Source: Microbacteriaceae bacterium (GTDB lineage: Bacteria > Actinomycetota > Actinomycetes > Actinomycetales > Microbacteriaceae). From it: 54,019 nucleotides of DNA. Position 1 is the stretch's first letter. Every line of letters begins with the position of its first letter. This document shows positions 51,306 to 54,019 of this stretch, piece by piece. Position numbers and translations under genes: made by a program. Where the stretch lies: positions 1 through 54,019 of the forward strand of contig CANBWO010000010.1 in assembly GCA_947373155.1 (NCBI GenBank), written 5' to 3'. The notes under the pieces were generated by a model that saw only the letters and a program-made list of their open reading frames with translations, ran no database searches and was not told where the DNA came from.

Positions 51306-52744
51306 TTAGGATCCGGGGCTACCTGGCAATCTTTGCGATTGCCTTGGGGCTTCAGACCTACAAAATCACCGTTCCATCGCTCTGGTGGGACGAAGCAGCC
51401 ACCAAGGCGAGCTTTGTAAACGGGTGGGCGGGCATTGATGCAATCACGTTGCATCTCGATGTGGTTCACAAGTTGTTTTACCAGTTGATGTACCTGAACA
51501 CCCAAGTTTTTGGACTCAGCACCCTGAGCCTGCGGTTACCCGGGGCGGTGGCGACTTCGCTAGCCTGTGTGCTCTTGGTGAAGTTAGCCAAGGAACTGGG
51601 GATTACTGGCGTTGGCGCCTATTTCGCTGGTTTGTTCTTGGCAATTCTGCCAAGGGTCACTTGGGCGTCGCTTGAATCTCGTTCCTATGCCATCGATGTT
51701 TTCACTGGCGTCCTTGCTGCGTTGATCTTGGTCCTTGCCCTAAAGCACGGTGCAAGTCGCTGGGCCTGGCTCTGGTGGGCGGGGTACGGTGCAGCAATGA
51801 CTTTTGCCACCTACCTATACATGTACCAAGTCTTGCTATTGATTGCGCATGCAATTTTCCTTTGGGCCCGGCGCTCGCCGCGAAGGACCTGGTTTTTCTG
51901 GGGTGCAGAGGCGCTGGTGGTTTTGAGTTTGGCCATTCCGCTGGTTCTAACAGCTAAGTCACAACAGCAACAGGTGGCTTGGATCCAGTTCGATCCGCGG
52001 CAGGCTCCGGGGTTATTTGTGAGCCAAAGTTACCCGCATGATCCAATCACGCCTTGGCTTGTCTGGGTAATCGTCCTTGGCTTTGGAATCTTCAACTGGC
52101 GCCGCAGGTCAGACCAGGGCGGCAAAGCCACTTGGCTCGCATCGGCTTGGCTTTTTGCCCCAACCCTGTCTCTCATGTTGGTTTCTGTGGTTGCCACCCC
52201 TATTTACAACTCCCGCTACCTCAGCTTTACGGCCGGCGGTTTCGCGCTGCTGGTGGCATCGGTGATTTTCAAAAACCAACGAAAATGGTGGGTTGCCGCC
52301 CTGGTTTTGGCCCTGTTGGTTTCACTCATCGGTCACGAGTATTTCAAGCAACGCAGGCCACAATCGTTTGGAGCCGACTGGGCACAAGCAGCGCAGGCAT
52401 TGGAATCCGCGGCGCATAAGGGCGATGCGGTCATCTTTACAGACTCTCGCCGATATCCGGTTCGCAGGGTGAGCGTGATGGCCGCGGCTTACCCAGAAGC
52501 GTTCAAAAACCTCAGCGATGTAACTGCCCGGCCGAATCCCAATCACCTGTTTGGCGACCGAGTTTTGTGGTCTGGTTTGGGCAAAGGACTGGGTGGCTAC
52601 AAAGCGGTTTGGGTGATCGAAGATCACCGCATCGACGCGGCAGAGTTGGTAAGGGCGCAACAGTTCTTGACTAGCCTGGGTTTCCATTTGGAAACCACGC
52701 AAACGTTGCGCTACACCTCAATGTACAGGTACGCAAAAAACTAA
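51287..52744 (+). CDS. GT-C glycosyltransferase, PMT/GT39-like membrane protein
   Basis: 485 aa from the TTG at 51287, overlapping microprotein 2 by 19 bp; the frame is open further upstream but that would run through the microprotein gene. About ten membrane helices. The first outer loop has WWDEAATKASFV, with the acidic motif of GT-C enzymes, and SLRLPGAVATSLACVLL is typical of the ArnT/PMT family. The C-terminal part is soluble. It transfers sugar from a polyprenyl-phosphate donor to a surface acceptor; which one is unknown. Confidence 0.82.
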   Translation: MLLQRLVRIRGYLAIFAIALGLQTYKITVPSLWWDEAATKASFVNGWAGIDAITLHLDVVHKLFYQLMYLNTQVFGLSTLSLRLPGAVATSLACVLLVKLAKELGITGVGAYFAGLFLAILPRVTWASLESRSYAIDVFTGVLAALILVLALKHGASRWAWLWWAGYGAAMTFATYLYMYQVLLLIAHAIFLWARRSPRRTWFFWGAEALVVLSLAIPLVLTAKSQQQQVAWIQFDPRQAPGLFVSQSYPHDPITPWLVWVIVLGFGIFNWRRRSDQGGKATWLASAWLFAPTLSLMLVSVVATPIYNSRYLSFTAGGFALLVASVIFKNQRKWWVAALVLALLVSLIGHEYFKQRRPQSFGADWAQAAQALESAAHKGDAVIFTDSRRYPVRRVSVMAAAYPEAFKNLSDVTARPNPNHLFGDRVLWSGLGKGLGGYKAVWVIEDHRIDAAELVRAQQFLTSLGFHLETTQTLRYTSMYRYAKN

Positions 52745-52765
52745 AACCGGCGACCAAGGTGCGAT

Positions 52766-54019
52766 TCAACCGAGTTTCTTGATCAGGCGCGCAATAGAGT
52801 TCATGGCGCCACCCATAACGGCTGGCATTCCGCCACCCGGGTGAACAGAGGCGCCAACGCGCCAGAGCCAAGGCCGGAATGGGTTGTTGTAAGCCGGGCT
52901 ATGGAACGGCCCGGACTGCCACATTTGACTAGTGGCGCCATACAGCGCACCACCGAGTGAACCCCACGAACCAAAGTATTCAGGGTCAAGCACCGTGTGT
53001 TCTTCAAAGTAGGAATCGATCGGTCGTTCGAGTCCCATCACTGTACTGATACGGTCTAGTTCGGCGCGCACCCAGGGCGACTCAATTGTGTAGTGCTTGC
53101 CGTCCGCCGGAGCTGTAAGCAAAACCGCCACGGTTGGTTTGGTGTTCGGGTAAATCTGGCCCGGTCTGTAATAGTTCACAAACGCCATGGTTTGGATTGG
53201 CGGCACAGCCTTGGCCAAGGCCTTGTGTAGGTCACCGGGTTGATTCGGCATTACAACCGAGTGGGTCACGGTGTTCTCGGGGAGTGGCTCTTTCAAAACC
53301 GCATAAATCGCCACACCGCTGCAAGAGCGCTTGCCAAGCTTGGCCGGCTTGCCCGTCATCAATGTTTTAAGAACCTGAGGATCAAGCGAACTAACCACAA
53401 TGTCGGGTTGGTAGCTGCGGTTGGCGGTGACCACCAAGTTTTTGGCTACCTTGGTTACCTTTTTGCCAAGCTCAAACTCGGCGCCGGCGGCCACTGCCAT
53501 TTGGAACAGAGCCAGCGGTAACTGATTTACTCCACCCTGGGGAACCCAAATTCCATCGCGCGCCATCACCGCGGTAATAGAGGCGTAAAGCGCCAACGTG
53601 TCTTTCGGCGCGATTCCGGCATTCAAGGTGTGAATCGCAACGATCTCTTTTAGGTCGTCGGGCATCCATCGCAGCCCATTTAGGTACTGCTGTGTCGTTA
53701 GTCTTGCGCCGTATTTGGCAAACACCTTTTGCACCGATGGAAGTGACGCCGCAGAAAATGGATCGGTAACCAGCAGCTTGCCAATTGCCGGTCCCAAGTC
53801 GCCGTGAATCGAGTCGAACTTAGCCCAGGCCTGGTGCCAAGGGTGTTCGGGCTCAACCGGCAACATGGTGCGCTGGCCTCTAAAAAAGTACTCGCCCACC
53901 TGTTCCAATTTGGTGAGTTCGAGCGGCGGAGCTTTGACTGCCGAATCACCCAGGGCGTTATATGTGGCGGCCAACTGCTCCCAGACGGCGGGAAAAGTAA
54001 GTAACGCGGGGCCGGTGTC
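52766..54019 (-). CDS. carotenoid desaturase (CrtI/phytoene desaturase-like), 5' part beyond the window
   Basis: 417 codons are present; the N-terminal FAD motif is off the right edge. The first residues seen, DTGPALLTFPAVWEQL, and the C-terminal NPFRPWLWRVGASVHPGGGMPAVMGG (the FAD-binding end of the family) identify an NAD(P)/FAD carotenoid oxidoreductase. CrtI makes lycopene from phytoene; other relatives act on later carotenoids, so the exact step is open. It would supply the lycopene used by CrtYc/CrtYd at 33.2-33.9 kb. Confidence 0.85.
   Translation of the reverse strand, partial: DTGPALLTFPAVWEQLAATYNALGDSAVKAPPLELTKLEQVGEYFFRGQRTMLPVEPEHPWHQAWAKFDSIHGDLGPAIGKLLVTDPFSAASLPSVQKVFAKYGARLTTQQYLNGLRWMPDDLKEIVAIHTLNAGIAPKDTLALYASITAVMARDGIWVPQGGVNQLPLALFQMAVAAGAEFELGKKVTKVAKNLVVTANRSYQPDIVVSSLDPQVLKTLMTGKPAKLGKRSCSGVAIYAVLKEPLPENTVTHSVVMPNQPGDLHKALAKAVPPIQTMAFVNYYRPGQIYPNTKPTVAVLLTAPADGKHYTIESPWVRAELDRISTVMGLERPIDSYFEEHTVLDPEYFGSWGSLGGALYGATSQMWQSGPFHSPAYNNPFRPWLWRVGASVHPGGGMPAVMGGAMNSIARLIKKLG

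Noticed and set aside
1-54019. CRISPR array, rRNA genes or IS transposases
   Set aside because: No regularly spaced repeats, rRNA sequence or transposase-like protein was seen.

Overview
The window looks like chromosome of a small, streamlined actinobacterium of the freshwater 'Luna' type (Microbacteriaceae, Rhodoluna/Aquiluna-like). This is inference from an actinorhodopsin gene, a retinal-forming Blh dioxygenase beside split actinobacterial lycopene cyclase subunits, an hspR-type dnaK operon with HAIR operators, mycothiol-type ArsC proteins, tail-to-tail overlapping genes, and many starts with a TANNNT box exactly 6-7 nt upstream (leaderless-mRNA signature).

Layout. 1-320: start of a UMF1-type MFS transporter. 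321-7324: heat-shock operon dnaK-grpE-dnaJ-hspR-clpB followed by an AlkD-like gene. 7341-7650: tRNA-Ser(GCU) with a partial duplication of its 3' end and terminator. 7650-9594: arsenic module (two arsenate reductases, aquaporin, divergent arsR with two operators). 9580-12256: SDR, a membrane protein and a frameshifted SGNH protein. 12345-12420: tRNA-Arg(ACG), which is the attachment site of a 14.2-kb integrated island ending at a 44-bp direct repeat (26591-26634).

The island (12375-26634) holds an Abi_2/AbiF-like HEPN protein preceded by a small structured RNA, a Zn-ribbon protein, a tyrosine integrase, an HTH protein, a candidate excisionase with an apparent ATT start, a prim-pol/RecA-fold replication protein, and a type I restriction-modification operon hsdM-hsdS-hsdR with a fourth, PD-(D/E)xK-like gene. 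There are no capsid or conjugation genes, so it looks like a replicating defence island or satellite-like element. Candidate integrase arm sites (ATTCCGTTT, 11 bp apart) sit just inside both ends.

26680-46656 is backbone and accessory metabolism: amidase, acyltransferase, PfkB kinase plus ADP-ribosylglycohydrolase, blh divergent from crtYc-crtYd, a heterodimeric ABC exporter, a DHA2 MFS pump, an Fe-S photolyase with its DUF2256 partner, aldehyde dehydrogenase, a secreted GH16 glucanase, and a Phd/PIN toxin-antitoxin pair. 46947-47720 is actinorhodopsin. 48653-51305 is a sulfur/persulfide module: a CstR-like repressor, a CoA-disulfide-reductase-like flavoprotein with a rhodanese domain, a rhodanese lipoprotein, and two tandem Cys-rich microproteins, around a shared palindromic operator. 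The window ends in a GT-C glycosyltransferase and a partial carotenoid desaturase.

Functionally, carotenoid desaturase, lycopene cyclase and Blh would feed retinal to the rhodopsin; photolyase fits a sunlit habitat. The most unusual items are the AbiF-like gene with its upstream RNA and an antisense-like copy just after its stop, the Cys-rich microprotein pair in the persulfide module, and the fourth gene of the hsd operon.
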